Shown: piece after piece, positions 43,267-51,096 of the stretch
Layout: the number at the start of each line of letters is the position of its first letter
Position numbering within the stretch: the first letter of the stretch is position 1
From: an uncultured Clostridia bacterium
GTDB taxonomy: Bacteria; Bacillota; Clostridia; Christensenellales; Aristaeellaceae
NCBI GenBank assembly: GCA_934632155.1
Contig: CAKTXZ010000003.1
Coordinates: 1 to 64,000 of the forward strand
Direction of reading: 5' to 3'
Length of the DNA stretch: 64,000 bases
Made by a program: the position numbers and the translations under genes
The notes under the pieces: model-generated
The model's database searches: none
What the model saw: the letters and a program-made list of their open reading frames with translations, nothing else
Told to the model about the DNA's origin: nothing

Positions 43267-43962
43267 TTAGCCTTGGCCGTAATAGGCGTTCTTGCCGTGC
43301 TTGCGCAGGTAATGCTTGTCCTGAATATGCTGCGGCGCGCGCGCGGCGGAGGGGTCGACCTGCAGGGTATACAACGCCATTTTGGCCACCTCCTCCAGCA
43401 CCGCGGCGTGATAAACCGCCTCCGCGGCGTCGCCGCCCCATGTGAAGGGGCCGTGGCACGCGCACAGCGCGCCCGCCGTCGCCGCGGGGTCAAGGCCACG
43501 CTTGCGGAAGGTTTCCACGATGACCTCGCCGGTGCAGCGCTCATAATCCTCGTCGACCTCCTGCGGCGTCAGCGGCCTTGCACAGGGAATGTCGCCGTAG
43601 AAGGAATCCGCGTGCGTGGTGCCAAGACAGGGAATATCGCGCTTCGCCTGCGCCCAGGCCACGGCGAAGGCGCTGTGGGTATGCGTCACGCCGCCGATGG
43701 TGGGAAAGGCGCGATACAGCGCCAGATGCGTTTTGGTGTCCGAGGAGGGGCGATACGCGCCCTCGATCACGTTGCCGTTTAGGTCTACGACCGTCAGCAT
43801 ATCCGGCGTGAGGGCTGTGTAGTCGACGCCGGAGGGCTTGATGACTACCAGTCCGCGCGCGCGGTCAAGGCCGGAAACGTTGCCCCAGGTATAGGATACC
43901 AATCCGCGCCGGGGCAGTTCCATGTTTGCCTCATAAACCTGTCGTTTGAGTGCTTCCAGCAT
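43267..43962 (-). CDS. araD: L-ribulose-5-phosphate 4-epimerase
   Basis: Zinc-dependent epimerase giving D-xylulose-5-phosphate, the last step of L-arabinose use before the pentose phosphate pathway. The 231-residue protein shows SYTWGNVSGLD, IKPSGVDY, SSDTKTHLALYRAFP, the zinc histidines in GGVTHTHSAFAVAWAQ, and ACHGPFTWG. It ends in a HIQDKHYLRKHGKNAYYGQ tail typical of AraD. It follows the kinase by 9 bp. Confidence 0.95.
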   Translation of the reverse strand: MLEALKRQVYEANMELPRRGLVSYTWGNVSGLDRARGLVVIKPSGVDYTALTPDMLTVVDLNGNVIEGAYRPSSDTKTHLALYRAFPTIGGVTHTHSAFAVAWAQAKRDIPCLGTTHADSFYGDIPCARPLTPQEVDEDYERCTGEVIVETFRKRGLDPAATAGALCACHGPFTWGGDAAEAVYHAAVLEEVAKMALYTLQVDPSAARAPQHIQDKHYLRKHGKNAYYGQG

Positions 43963-43971
43963 AGCTCCTCC

Positions 43972-45534
43972 TTACCGCAGCGCTTGCGCCGCTGCCCTTT
44001 CCACGGGAAGACACGCCGTATAATCGCGCAGGAACGCGGCAAAGCCCGCGGCGTCCTCGGGGTTTGGCGTCAGCACGCTGACCTGCGCATTGGCGAACAC
44101 GCGACGGTCCAGAAAATCCGCCAGCGTCTGGCCGGCCTGCCTTTGGGCGCGGTACGCCGCCAGCAGCGCCATGCCCCACGGGCCGCCCTCGCCCGCCGTG
44201 GTCATGACTGCGACGGGCACGTTCAGCGCGCCCGCGATCAGCCGCTGCCCCACGACCGGCGTTTTGAACAGCCCGCCGTGGCCGTTGAGGCGCTCGAGGC
44301 GCACATCCTCGTCGGCGAGAATATCCATGCCCAGCTTCAGCGTGGCGATGGCGGCGTATAATTGACAGCGCGCGAAATTTCCAAGCCCCAGCTTCGCGTC
44401 CGGACGGCGCAGGAACAGGGGTCTTCCGGCTTCCGTGCCCGTGACGGGCTCGCCCGCGAAATAATTGAAGCTAACCAGCCCGCCGCAGTCCGCATCGCCC
44501 GAAAGCGCGCTTTCATAAAACAGCCGGTAGAGCGCGTCCGTCGAAATTTCCGCTCCCGCGGCGCGAATCGCTTCGCCCAGCAGGCCGACCCACGCGTCCA
44601 GATCGGAGGTGCAGGTGTTGCAGTGCACCATTGCGACGGGCTTGCCGTCCGGCGTGGCGACCATGTCGATCTCCGGATAGACGCGGCGCAGCGGCTGCGA
44701 TAGCACCAGCATGGCGAAAATGCTCGTTCCGGCCGATACATTGCCTGTGCCCGCGGCGACGGCGTCGGTAGCCGTCATGCCTGTGCCCGCGTCGCCCTCG
44801 GGCGGGCACAGGGGCGCGCCGGGCTGCAGCGCGCCGGTCGGGTCCAGCAGCAGCGCGCCCTCCGCCGTCAGGCTGCCCGCATCCTCGCCCGCCAAGAGCG
44901 CCTTGGGCAGGACGTCGCGCAGCGTGAAGGGCAGCGCCGCCTCGCGCAGCAGCGCGTCGAATTTTTCGGCCATTTTGCGGTCGTATTGCCCATCCGCGCC
45001 GATGGGGAACATGCCGCTGGCTTCGCCCGCGCCCAGCACGCTTTGGCCGGTCAGCCGGGCGTGGATGTATCCCGCCAGCGTGGTCAGCCGCGCAATCTGG
45101 CGCACATGCGCTTCGCCATTGAGCATGGCCTGATATAAATGCGCGATGCTCCAGCGCTGCGGAACATTGAAATCAAACAGCGCGGAAAGGCGTTTGGCCG
45201 CGTCCTGGGTGGTGGTGTTGCGCCATGTGCGGAAGGCGGCGAGCTGCCGTCCGTTCCGGTCGAAGGGCAGATAGCCGTGCATCATGCCGGATATCCCCAT
45301 GCCGTCCAGATGCGTCAGCGGACGGCCGAATTTTGCGCGATAGGCCGCGGCCATTTCGGCGTACGCGGCGCGAACGCCCGCCCAAGCCTCGTCGAGGCTG
45401 TAGGTCCAATAGCCGTTCTCATAACGGCTTTCCCAGCCGAACGCGCCGGCGGCGACGGGCGAAAAGGTTTCGTCGATCAATACGGCCTTGATGCGCGTCG
45501 AGCCCAGCTCAACGCCCAGATAATGCCTGCTCAT
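43972..45534 (-). CDS. FGGY carbohydrate kinase, probable L-ribulokinase
   Basis: ATP-dependent sugar kinase of 520 residues with two actin-like domains: YLGVELGSTRIKAVLID phosphate loop at the N terminus, GMGISGMMHGYLPFD, ATDAVAAGTGNVSAGTSIFAML in the middle, and GHGGLFKTPVVGQRLIAGAL in the ATP-binding half. Relatives are annotated as xylulokinase or ribulokinase. Its place between araD and an arabinofuranosidase points to L-ribulose as substrate. No araA is present in the cluster. The ATG lies 19 bp after abfA. Confidence 0.85.
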   Translation of the reverse strand: MSRHYLGVELGSTRIKAVLIDETFSPVAAGAFGWESRYENGYWTYSLDEAWAGVRAAYAEMAAAYRAKFGRPLTHLDGMGISGMMHGYLPFDRNGRQLAAFRTWRNTTTQDAAKRLSALFDFNVPQRWSIAHLYQAMLNGEAHVRQIARLTTLAGYIHARLTGQSVLGAGEASGMFPIGADGQYDRKMAEKFDALLREAALPFTLRDVLPKALLAGEDAGSLTAEGALLLDPTGALQPGAPLCPPEGDAGTGMTATDAVAAGTGNVSAGTSIFAMLVLSQPLRRVYPEIDMVATPDGKPVAMVHCNTCTSDLDAWVGLLGEAIRAAGAEISTDALYRLFYESALSGDADCGGLVSFNYFAGEPVTGTEAGRPLFLRRPDAKLGLGNFARCQLYAAIATLKLGMDILADEDVRLERLNGHGGLFKTPVVGQRLIAGALNVPVAVMTTAGEGGPWGMALLAAYRAQRQAGQTLADFLDRRVFANAQVSVLTPNPEDAAGFAAFLRDYTACLPVERAAAQALR

Positions 45535-45552
45535 GATGTTTCCTTCTTTCGT

Positions 45553-47070
45553 TTACGGCTGCGCCGGCGCAAAGCGGACGACGCTCCAGCTCAGGGCGGG
45601 AATACGAACCTCCGCCCGCCCGCCGTCAACGGTCGCCGCGGGGCCCGGGGCGGGGATTACGTTGTTGGGATGCTCCGCTGTGTTGACGGCCTTGACGTCG
45701 TTGTGATGCAGCAGGATATGCTCGCGGAAGCGAAGTTCGTCAAAGGCGCGCAGATCAACGTGCAGCACGCAGTCCTCGCGCATATCGCGGTTGACGGCGA
45801 AGAGCGTCACGCCGCCGTCCTCGTCCATGGTCGCCGTAGCGTCCAGCACGGGCACGCCCTCGTAATCGCTGCAGTCGTACACGGGCGAAACCACCAGCGC
45901 GCGCAGCGCCGTGCCGCGGGCATAGCGGGAGGCGTGCATGAAGGGATAGAAGATGGTCTGCGCCCAGCAGGCGCCGCCGTTTTGCGTCATAATGGGCGCG
46001 ATGACATTCACCAGCTGCGCCATGCAGGCGATCTTCACGCGGTCGGCGTTGCGCAGGAAGGTGATGAGCATGGAGCCAACCAGCAGCGCGTCCTCGAAGT
46101 TGTAGACGTCCTCCAGCAGCGGCAGCGCGCGGTTCCATTTATCCCGCTTCCAGATTTCCTTGTCCTGAGCGTGGGAATGATACCATACGTTCCATTCGTC
46201 AAAGGAAAGGTTCAATTGCTTCTTGCTGTGCTTTTTGCCGCGCACCGCGTCGCAGGTGGAAACGACGGCCTTGATGAACGCGTCCAGATCCATGCTGCGG
46301 GCAAGGAAGCCGGGCGTGTCGTTGGTGGGGTTGCCGTAATAGCGGTGAAGGGATACGTAGTCGATCTGGTCGTAGCATTCGTCCAGCATGCGGTATTCCC
46401 ATTCGCCGAAGGTGGGCATGCCGCTGCCGGAGGAGCCGCAGGCCACCAGCTCGATCGTGGGATCGACCCATTTCATCATCTTGGCCGCTTCGCATGCGAC
46501 GCGTCCGTATTCGGCGGCGTTCTTGTGCCCCATTTGCCAATTGCCGTCCATTTCATTGCCAAGGCACCACAGCTTGATGCCCAGCGGCTGCTCCGCGCCG
46601 TTTTGGCGGCGCAGATCGCTCCAATAGCTTCCGCCTGGATGGTTGGCGTATTCGACCACGTTTCGCGCCGCGTCCGGGCCGCGCGTGCCCAGATTCACGG
46701 CGTACATGACCTCTGAGTCCGCCTTTTTCGCCCAGTCGGCGAATTCGTGCAGGCCGACCTCGTTGGTTTCGGTGGTGAACCATGCCAGATCCAGCCGCCG
46801 GGGGCGTTTTTCCTTCGGGCCGATGGAATCCTCCCAGTTGAAGCCGGAAACGAAGTTGCCGCCCGGATAACGCACCAGCGGCACGCCCAGCCTGCGCACC
46901 ATGTCAATCACGTCGCGGCGGAAGCCGTTTTCGTCCGCCGTGGGGTGGCCGGGCTCATAGATGCCGCCGTATACGGCGCGCCCCAGATGCTCGATAAACG
47001 AGCCGTAGATGCGTTGGTCGATCTTGCCGACGGTGTAATCCTTGTCCAGAATCATGACTGCCTTTTTCAT
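45553..47070 (-). CDS. abfA: Intracellular alpha-L-arabinofuranosidase, GH51
   Basis: Releases L-arabinose from arabino-oligosaccharides. The 505-residue protein is a GH51 TIM barrel plus beta domain: IYGSFIEHLGRAVYGGIYEP, VRYPGGNFVSGFNWEDSIGP, catalytic acid/base Glu in LWCLGNEMDG, and nucleophile Glu in LSFDEWNVWYH. There is no signal peptide, so it acts in the cytoplasm on imported oligosaccharides. It heads the operon abfA-kinase-araD from a near-consensus promoter. Confidence 0.95.
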   Translation of the reverse strand: MKKAVMILDKDYTVGKIDQRIYGSFIEHLGRAVYGGIYEPGHPTADENGFRRDVIDMVRRLGVPLVRYPGGNFVSGFNWEDSIGPKEKRPRRLDLAWFTTETNEVGLHEFADWAKKADSEVMYAVNLGTRGPDAARNVVEYANHPGGSYWSDLRRQNGAEQPLGIKLWCLGNEMDGNWQMGHKNAAEYGRVACEAAKMMKWVDPTIELVACGSSGSGMPTFGEWEYRMLDECYDQIDYVSLHRYYGNPTNDTPGFLARSMDLDAFIKAVVSTCDAVRGKKHSKKQLNLSFDEWNVWYHSHAQDKEIWKRDKWNRALPLLEDVYNFEDALLVGSMLITFLRNADRVKIACMAQLVNVIAPIMTQNGGACWAQTIFYPFMHASRYARGTALRALVVSPVYDCSDYEGVPVLDATATMDEDGGVTLFAVNRDMREDCVLHVDLRAFDELRFREHILLHHNDVKAVNTAEHPNNVIPAPGPAATVDGGRAEVRIPALSWSVVRFAPAQP

Positions 47071-47139
47071 GAGGGTACGCTCCTTTTTGGGTGTCCGCTT
47101 GGCGAAGCTGGTTTGGTAAGGCGTTTTTCTTTCCTGCTT

Positions 47140-47168
47140 ACTATAGCATTTTTCTCACCGGCTGTCAA
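47140..47168 (-). promoter_or_regulatory. Promoter of the abfA-kinase-araD operon
   Basis: Minus strand: TTGACA (47163-47168), 17 bp, TATAGT (47140-47145), extended TGC. Confidence 0.8.
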
Positions 47169-47223
47169 CGCGCGGAGGTTTCCCAAGGCGGCGCATCATG
47201 CAAGGGGGGCAAAAAACGGCGTA

Positions 47224-47252
47224 TTGACGCGCGGCGGCGGGCATTGTATAAT
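47224..47252 (+). promoter_or_regulatory. Promoter of the cobalamin-riboswitch operon
   Basis: TTGACG (47224-47229), 17 bp, TATAAT (47247-47252). Transcription would start near 47259, leading straight into the riboswitch leader. Confidence 0.85.
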
Positions 47253-47317
47253 GATGCCGGAAAACCGCGAAACGGTTTCCCCGGTCGGCGGCGCGGTGCG
47301 CGGCTGATTGCTGAAAA

Positions 47318-47442
47318 TTGAAGAACGCCGCGTTTCGGCTCCGGTTCGCCGGATGAGAGGGAAGTTCGGTGCAATTCCGTCGCAACAGCCATTACCGTAA
47401 TCGGGTTCGCCCGTAAGTCGGAATACTCGCCGGGACGCGCAG
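47318..47442 (+). ncRNA. Cobalamin (B12) riboswitch
   Basis: The leader carries the conserved cobalamin aptamer strings in order: GAGAGGGAAG, TTCGGTGCAATTCCG, CGCAACAGCCATTACCGTAA, a variable hairpin (CGGGTTCGCCCG), and the B12-box-like AGTCGGAATACTCGCC. The aptamer binds adenosyl- or methylcobalamin and in such leaders shuts off transport genes when the vitamin is plentiful. The expression platform between 47443 and 47591 has two hairpins (TGCCGCA/TGCGGCA at 47451-47470 and GAGGAAA/TTTCCTC at 47511-47530) and a final terminator. Exact ends are approximate. Confidence 0.92.
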
Positions 47443-47548
47443 TACGGGTTTGCCGCATGCATGTGCGGCACGCTTTTGGCTCTGAAAAGCGCGGCCGTTT
47501 GTCCAGCAGGGAGGAAAGGGTATTTTCCTCTTGTTTGCGTTAGGAAAA

Positions 47549-47591
47549 GCCGCTGCGCCGATCGGAAACGAAGGCTGCGCGGCGTTTTTTT
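47549..47591 (+). terminator. Riboswitch-controlled intrinsic terminator
   Basis: GCCGC/GCGGC, GC/GC and GCC/GGC pair with single bulged Ts, followed by GTTTTTTT, 18 bp before the next start codon. Its place after the aptamer suggests transcriptional attenuation. Confidence 0.8.
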
Positions 47592-47609
47592 GTGGAAAGG
47601 AAGCGCGCT

Positions 47610-47921
47610 GTGTCGTATACGAGGGAGGATTGCCTGACGCTGCTGCGCCAAAAGCGCGAAGCGTTGCGGACTGCGGGCGAGGAGCGGTATCCGCGGCGCG
47701 GCGATTTTTCGGAGCCGGAGGCCGCCGCAATCAAGGCGTTCCTCGGGCCGTGGCCGCGTGCGCTGGAGGCGGCGGGGGTGAAGCCGCCAAACGCCGCGCG
47801 GGAGGAAAAGCGCCTGCGCCGGCGTGCTGCGGGCAGGCAGCGCGCGCGGCAGCGCAAGCTCGCGGCGCGGCAAAACGCTCAAGCATCCCTGAACGATGGT
47901 CATCCGTCCGACGCGCCGTAA
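47610..47921 (+). CDS. Small basic protein with a homing-endonuclease-associated-repeat-like domain
   Basis: A 103-residue product from GTG 47610 (GGAAAGGAAGC upstream). YTREDCLTLLRQKREALRTAG, then RRGDF and IKAFLGPWPRALEAAGVKPP match the pattern of the HNR repeat (a helical DNA-binding unit with W-x-x-A-L-x-x-A-G), seen in homing endonucleases and in regulators. The remaining tail is very rich in Arg/Ala. No nuclease domain is present. It is the first gene behind the cobalamin riboswitch, 52 bp before an exported DUF4430 protein. Its role in the operon is unknown; a regulator is one guess. Confidence 0.65.
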   Translation: MSYTREDCLTLLRQKREALRTAGEERYPRRGDFSEPEAAAIKAFLGPWPRALEAAGVKPPNAAREEKRLRRRAAGRQRARQRKLAARQNAQASLNDGHPSDAP

Positions 47922-47972
47922 GGCGCCGGGCTGACGATAGATTTTCAAAAAGAAAAAAGGAGTGAAAAACCA

Positions 47973-48659
47973 ATGAAAAAGTCGATTGCATTGCTGCTTG
48001 CGTTCGCGCTGTGCGCGGTGCTGCTGCCTGCTTGCGCGCAGGACGCGCCCATCGTGTACGTTACCATCGCTAACGGCGATTTGGTGCTTTCACAGGCGAA
48101 GGTCGCGGTAGAGGACGCGGACAACGACGGCGCGCTGACCATCGCGGACGCGCTGTATCTGGCGCACGAGAACGCCTTTGACGGCGGCGCGGAAGCGGGC
48201 TTCAAGGCCGAAATGGGGCAATACGGCCTGATGCTGACCAGGCTGTGGGGCGTGGAAAACGGCGGAAGCTACGGCTATTATGTGAATAACGCCTTGGCCA
48301 TGGGTCTGGCCGATCCCGTTGCCGACGGCGACTATATCAACGCCTTCGTGTACACCGACCTGACTGCGTGGTCGGATACGTATTCCTTCTTTGACCAGAG
48401 CGCGTGCGAGCCGGGCGAGGCGACGCTGACGCTGTACACCGTGGGCTTTGACGAAAATTATGTGCCGGTGCACAATGCACTGTCCGGGGCGGAGCTGACC
48501 ATCAACGGCGAAAAAACCGGCGTGCTGACGGATGAAAACGGCCGCGCAGCCATCACCGTTCAGGAAGGCGACATGGTGAGCGCCGTGTGCGAAACCGGCG
48601 TGCTGGTGCCGCCCTGCTGCGTGTGCCGCGCGGCGGAAGAAGCCGGGAAAGCGGCCTGA
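47973..48659 (+). CDS. Exported DUF4430 (transcobalamin C-domain-like) protein
   Basis: A 228-residue secreted or lipid-anchored protein. Signal peptide MKKSIALLLAFALCAVLLPAC, with LPAC as a possible lipobox. Residues about 45-60 form a dockerin/EF-hand-like loop (EDADNDGALTIADALYLAHE). GGSYGYYVNNALAMGLADPVADGDY followed by INAFVYTD is the DUF4430 pattern (G-Y-x-Y-x-V-N, then DGD), a fold related to the beta-domain of transcobalamin and intrinsic factor. A second beta domain and Cys-rich VPPCCVCR follow. AAAAAGGAGTG precedes the ATG. Likely binds a corrinoid at the surface, given the riboswitch; this is inference. Confidence 0.8.
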   Translation: MKKSIALLLAFALCAVLLPACAQDAPIVYVTIANGDLVLSQAKVAVEDADNDGALTIADALYLAHENAFDGGAEAGFKAEMGQYGLMLTRLWGVENGGSYGYYVNNALAMGLADPVADGDYINAFVYTDLTAWSDTYSFFDQSACEPGEATLTLYTVGFDENYVPVHNALSGAELTINGEKTGVLTDENGRAAITVQEGDMVSAVCETGVLVPPCCVCRAAEEAGKAA

Positions 48660-48664
48660 GGCGC

Positions 48665-50206
48665 ATGCGCGCAGGGGCCTGCACGATCAAAAAACGAATG
48701 CTGGCGGGGGTGCTGGCGCTGCTGCTTTGCTGCGCCGCCGCCCCCGCTTCGGCGCAAAACGCCGCCCGGGACGTATGGACCCGGGAGGGCGTTTTGGCGT
48801 ATCTTCCGGATACGGACGCGGGCGGGCAATTGAGCCGATGGACGCAGGATACGCTGCCCGGTCTGGTCGGCGCATCCGGAGAATGGTATTTTCTGGCGCT
48901 TCGGCAGTATGACCCGACGCTGCCGTTTTCCGCGTATGCCAAGGCCTTAACCGATTACGCGCAAACACAGACGGCGGCGAGTGCCGTTACGCGGCAAAAG
49001 CTGGCGCTGGCGCTGCTGGCCTGCGGGCGGGGTGAGGACGCCCTTGTCCGCGATGTGATGGCGACGACGCCGGGCGCGCAGGGGGTCATGAGCTGGATTT
49101 TTGCGCTGCACCTGATGAATAACGGCGCGCAGGGCGGACAAATGCCGCCGGACGAGGCGGCGCAGCGGCTGCTGGCGCTGCAAAGGGCGGACGGCGGCTG
49201 GGCGGTTATGGGCGAGGGAAGCGACGTCGACGTGACCGCAATGGCGCTGCAGGCGCTTGCGCCGCGCAGGGACGATCAGGCCGTCGCCGCAGCGGTCGAA
49301 CGCGCGCTGGCGCTGCTTGCGGCGCGGCAGATGGATGACGGCGGCTTTGCGAGCATGGGCGTACCCAACGCCGAAAGCACGGCGCAGGCGATCGTCGCGC
49401 TGTGCGCGCTGGGGATCGATCCCGCGTCGGACGCGCGTTTTTTGCGCCCGGGCGGCTCGGCCGAGGATGCGCTGGCAGCCTATCGCCTTGCCAACGGCCG
49501 CTTTTCGCATACGGCGGGCGGCGCGGAAAATGAAATGGCCACGGTGCAGGCCCTTTGCGCGCGGGTGGCGCTGGAGCGCCTGCGCGACGGGCGGGGCAGC
49601 CTGTATCTCTTCGAGCCGCTGCCGGCGCGGACGGCGCTTTCGTGGCGCGGCGTCGCGGTGATAAGCATTTGCGCGCTGGGCGCCGCGGTCATGCTGGCGC
49701 TTTGGGGGACGAAAAAGCGGCGCGCGTCGAATTTCGTGCTGGTTGCGCTGGTATGCGGCGCGCTGTCGCTGGCGGCGCTGAACGTTCGCGTTGCGCTGCC
49801 GGGGGCGTATTACGGCAGCGCAACGCCCAAGCAGGCGACCGGCGAGGCGACGCTGAGCATTCGCTGCGATACCGTGGCGGGGCGCGACGGTTGGCCGGCA
49901 GACGGCGTGCTGCTGCCTGAAACGGCGCTGCCGCTGGCGGATGGCGAAACGGTGTACGACCTGCTTTTGCAAGCGGCGCGGCAATACGGCCTGCTCTTGG
50001 ATTGCCGGGGCACGGCGGGCGGCGGGCGATTGGCGTATGTGGCGGGCATCAGCCAGCTGAGCGAATTTGACTACGGCGATCTGTCCGGCTGGATGTATCA
50101 GGTTAACGGCGAAGCGCCGGGCGTGGGCTGCGGCGAATACGCGCTTTCGGACGGCGACAGCGTCGTATGGCGATACACCACCGCGCTGGGGCGGGACTTG
50201 GAATAG
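48665..50206 (+). CDS. Membrane-anchored alpha/alpha-toroid plus DUF4430 protein, transcobalamin/intrinsic-factor-like
   Basis: 513 residues. Signal peptide about 1-31. Residues about 35-305 are helical repeats of the prenyltransferase/squalene-oxidase toroid kind (LLALQRADGGWAVMGEG, then DVDVTAMALQALAP; ARQMDDGGFASMG, then ESTAQAIVALCALGID). Two membrane helices (about 327-347 and 355-378) with KKRR between them form a hairpin, so both flanking domains face outside. Residues about 395-505 are DUF4430 (SGWMYQVNGEAPGVGCGEY, then LSDGDSVVWRYT). Animal B12 carriers also join an alpha/alpha barrel to a DUF4430-like beta domain. The start is ATG 48665; its ribosome site is weak. Expected job: hold the corrinoid for the ECF transporter. 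Confidence 0.8.
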   Translation: MRAGACTIKKRMLAGVLALLLCCAAAPASAQNAARDVWTREGVLAYLPDTDAGGQLSRWTQDTLPGLVGASGEWYFLALRQYDPTLPFSAYAKALTDYAQTQTAASAVTRQKLALALLACGRGEDALVRDVMATTPGAQGVMSWIFALHLMNNGAQGGQMPPDEAAQRLLALQRADGGWAVMGEGSDVDVTAMALQALAPRRDDQAVAAAVERALALLAARQMDDGGFASMGVPNAESTAQAIVALCALGIDPASDARFLRPGGSAEDALAAYRLANGRFSHTAGGAENEMATVQALCARVALERLRDGRGSLYLFEPLPARTALSWRGVAVISICALGAAVMLALWGTKKRRASNFVLVALVCGALSLAALNVRVALPGAYYGSATPKQATGEATLSIRCDTVAGRDGWPADGVLLPETALPLADGETVYDLLLQAARQYGLLLDCRGTAGGGRLAYVAGISQLSEFDYGDLSGWMYQVNGEAPGVGCGEYALSDGDSVVWRYTTALGRDLE

Positions 50207-50226
50207 CTTCTGAAAGGGGAAAAAGC

Positions 50227-51096
50227 ATGCGGGCCTTTGCGGCGCTTCATCCGCTGACGCTGGTTGTTTATTTCATGGCTGTGCTGCTGCCCACGGCGCT
50301 GTGCATGCATCCCGTGCTGCTGGCGCTGTCGCTGCTGGGCGCGGTGGCGCTGTACCGAACGCGGCAGCGCTTCAGCCTGCAGTCGTGCCTGACAGCCATC
50401 GGTTTATTTCTGTTTTTTACGGCGCTGAACCCGCTCTTTTCGCACCGCGGGGCGACGGTGCTGCTGGTGGTGAACGATCAGCCCGTCACGTTGGAGGCAA
50501 CCGCGTGGGGCGCGGCGGCGGCGGGCATGCTGCTTTCGGCGCTGTATTGGATGCGCACATTTTCGATGGTGATGACGGCCGACCAATGGATGGCGCTGCT
50601 GGGCGGAGCGTTTCCGCGGCTTTCCCTGCTGCTTTCGCTTTCCCTGCGGCTGGTCTCGCTGCTTCGCCAAAGGCTTGGGCAGATTCGCGCGGCGCAGCGG
50701 TGCGTGGGCTTGTACAAGGAAGAAAGCGCGCTGGGACGCATCCGGGGCGAATGCCGCGTGTTTTCCGTCCTGACCGTATGGGCGCTGGAAAACGGCGTTA
50801 TCACGGCGGACAGTATGTCCGCGCGGGGCTATGATATCGGGCGGCGCACGGCGTATACCGATACGCGCCTGACGCGCGGCGACGCGGTTTATCTGGCGCT
50901 GACGCTGGCGTTTGCGCTGCCTGTTGCGGCTGCGCTGGCGGCGGGCGGGCTGCGCTTTGCGTATTATCCGCATGTGGCGGCGGATATTGCCGGGCAGGCG
51001 GTCGCGCTGTCCGCGTACGCGTGTCTGGCGCTTTTACCGTCTGTTTGGGAGGGAGTGGAAAAACTGCGATGGCGCTGCTTGCGGTCGAGCATCTGA
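50227..51096 (+). CDS. ECF transporter transmembrane (T) component
   Basis: EcfT/CbiQ-family scaffold that links the two ATPase domains to the vitamin-binding S component. The 289-residue protein has five to six helices, and the coupling-helix motifs are seen as RLSLLLSLSLRLVSLLRQRLGQI and ADSMSARGYDIGRRTAY, the A-R-G box that seats on the ATPase. ATG 50227 follows GAAAGGGGA. Its 3' end overlaps the ATPase gene by 28 bp. The gene order after the B12 riboswitch implies a corrinoid substrate. Confidence 0.88.
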   Translation: MRAFAALHPLTLVVYFMAVLLPTALCMHPVLLALSLLGAVALYRTRQRFSLQSCLTAIGLFLFFTALNPLFSHRGATVLLVVNDQPVTLEATAWGAAAAGMLLSALYWMRTFSMVMTADQWMALLGGAFPRLSLLLSLSLRLVSLLRQRLGQIRAAQRCVGLYKEESALGRIRGECRVFSVLTVWALENGVITADSMSARGYDIGRRTAYTDTRLTRGDAVYLALTLAFALPVAAALAAGGLRFAYYPHVAADIAGQAVALSAYACLALLPSVWEGVEKLRWRCLRSSI

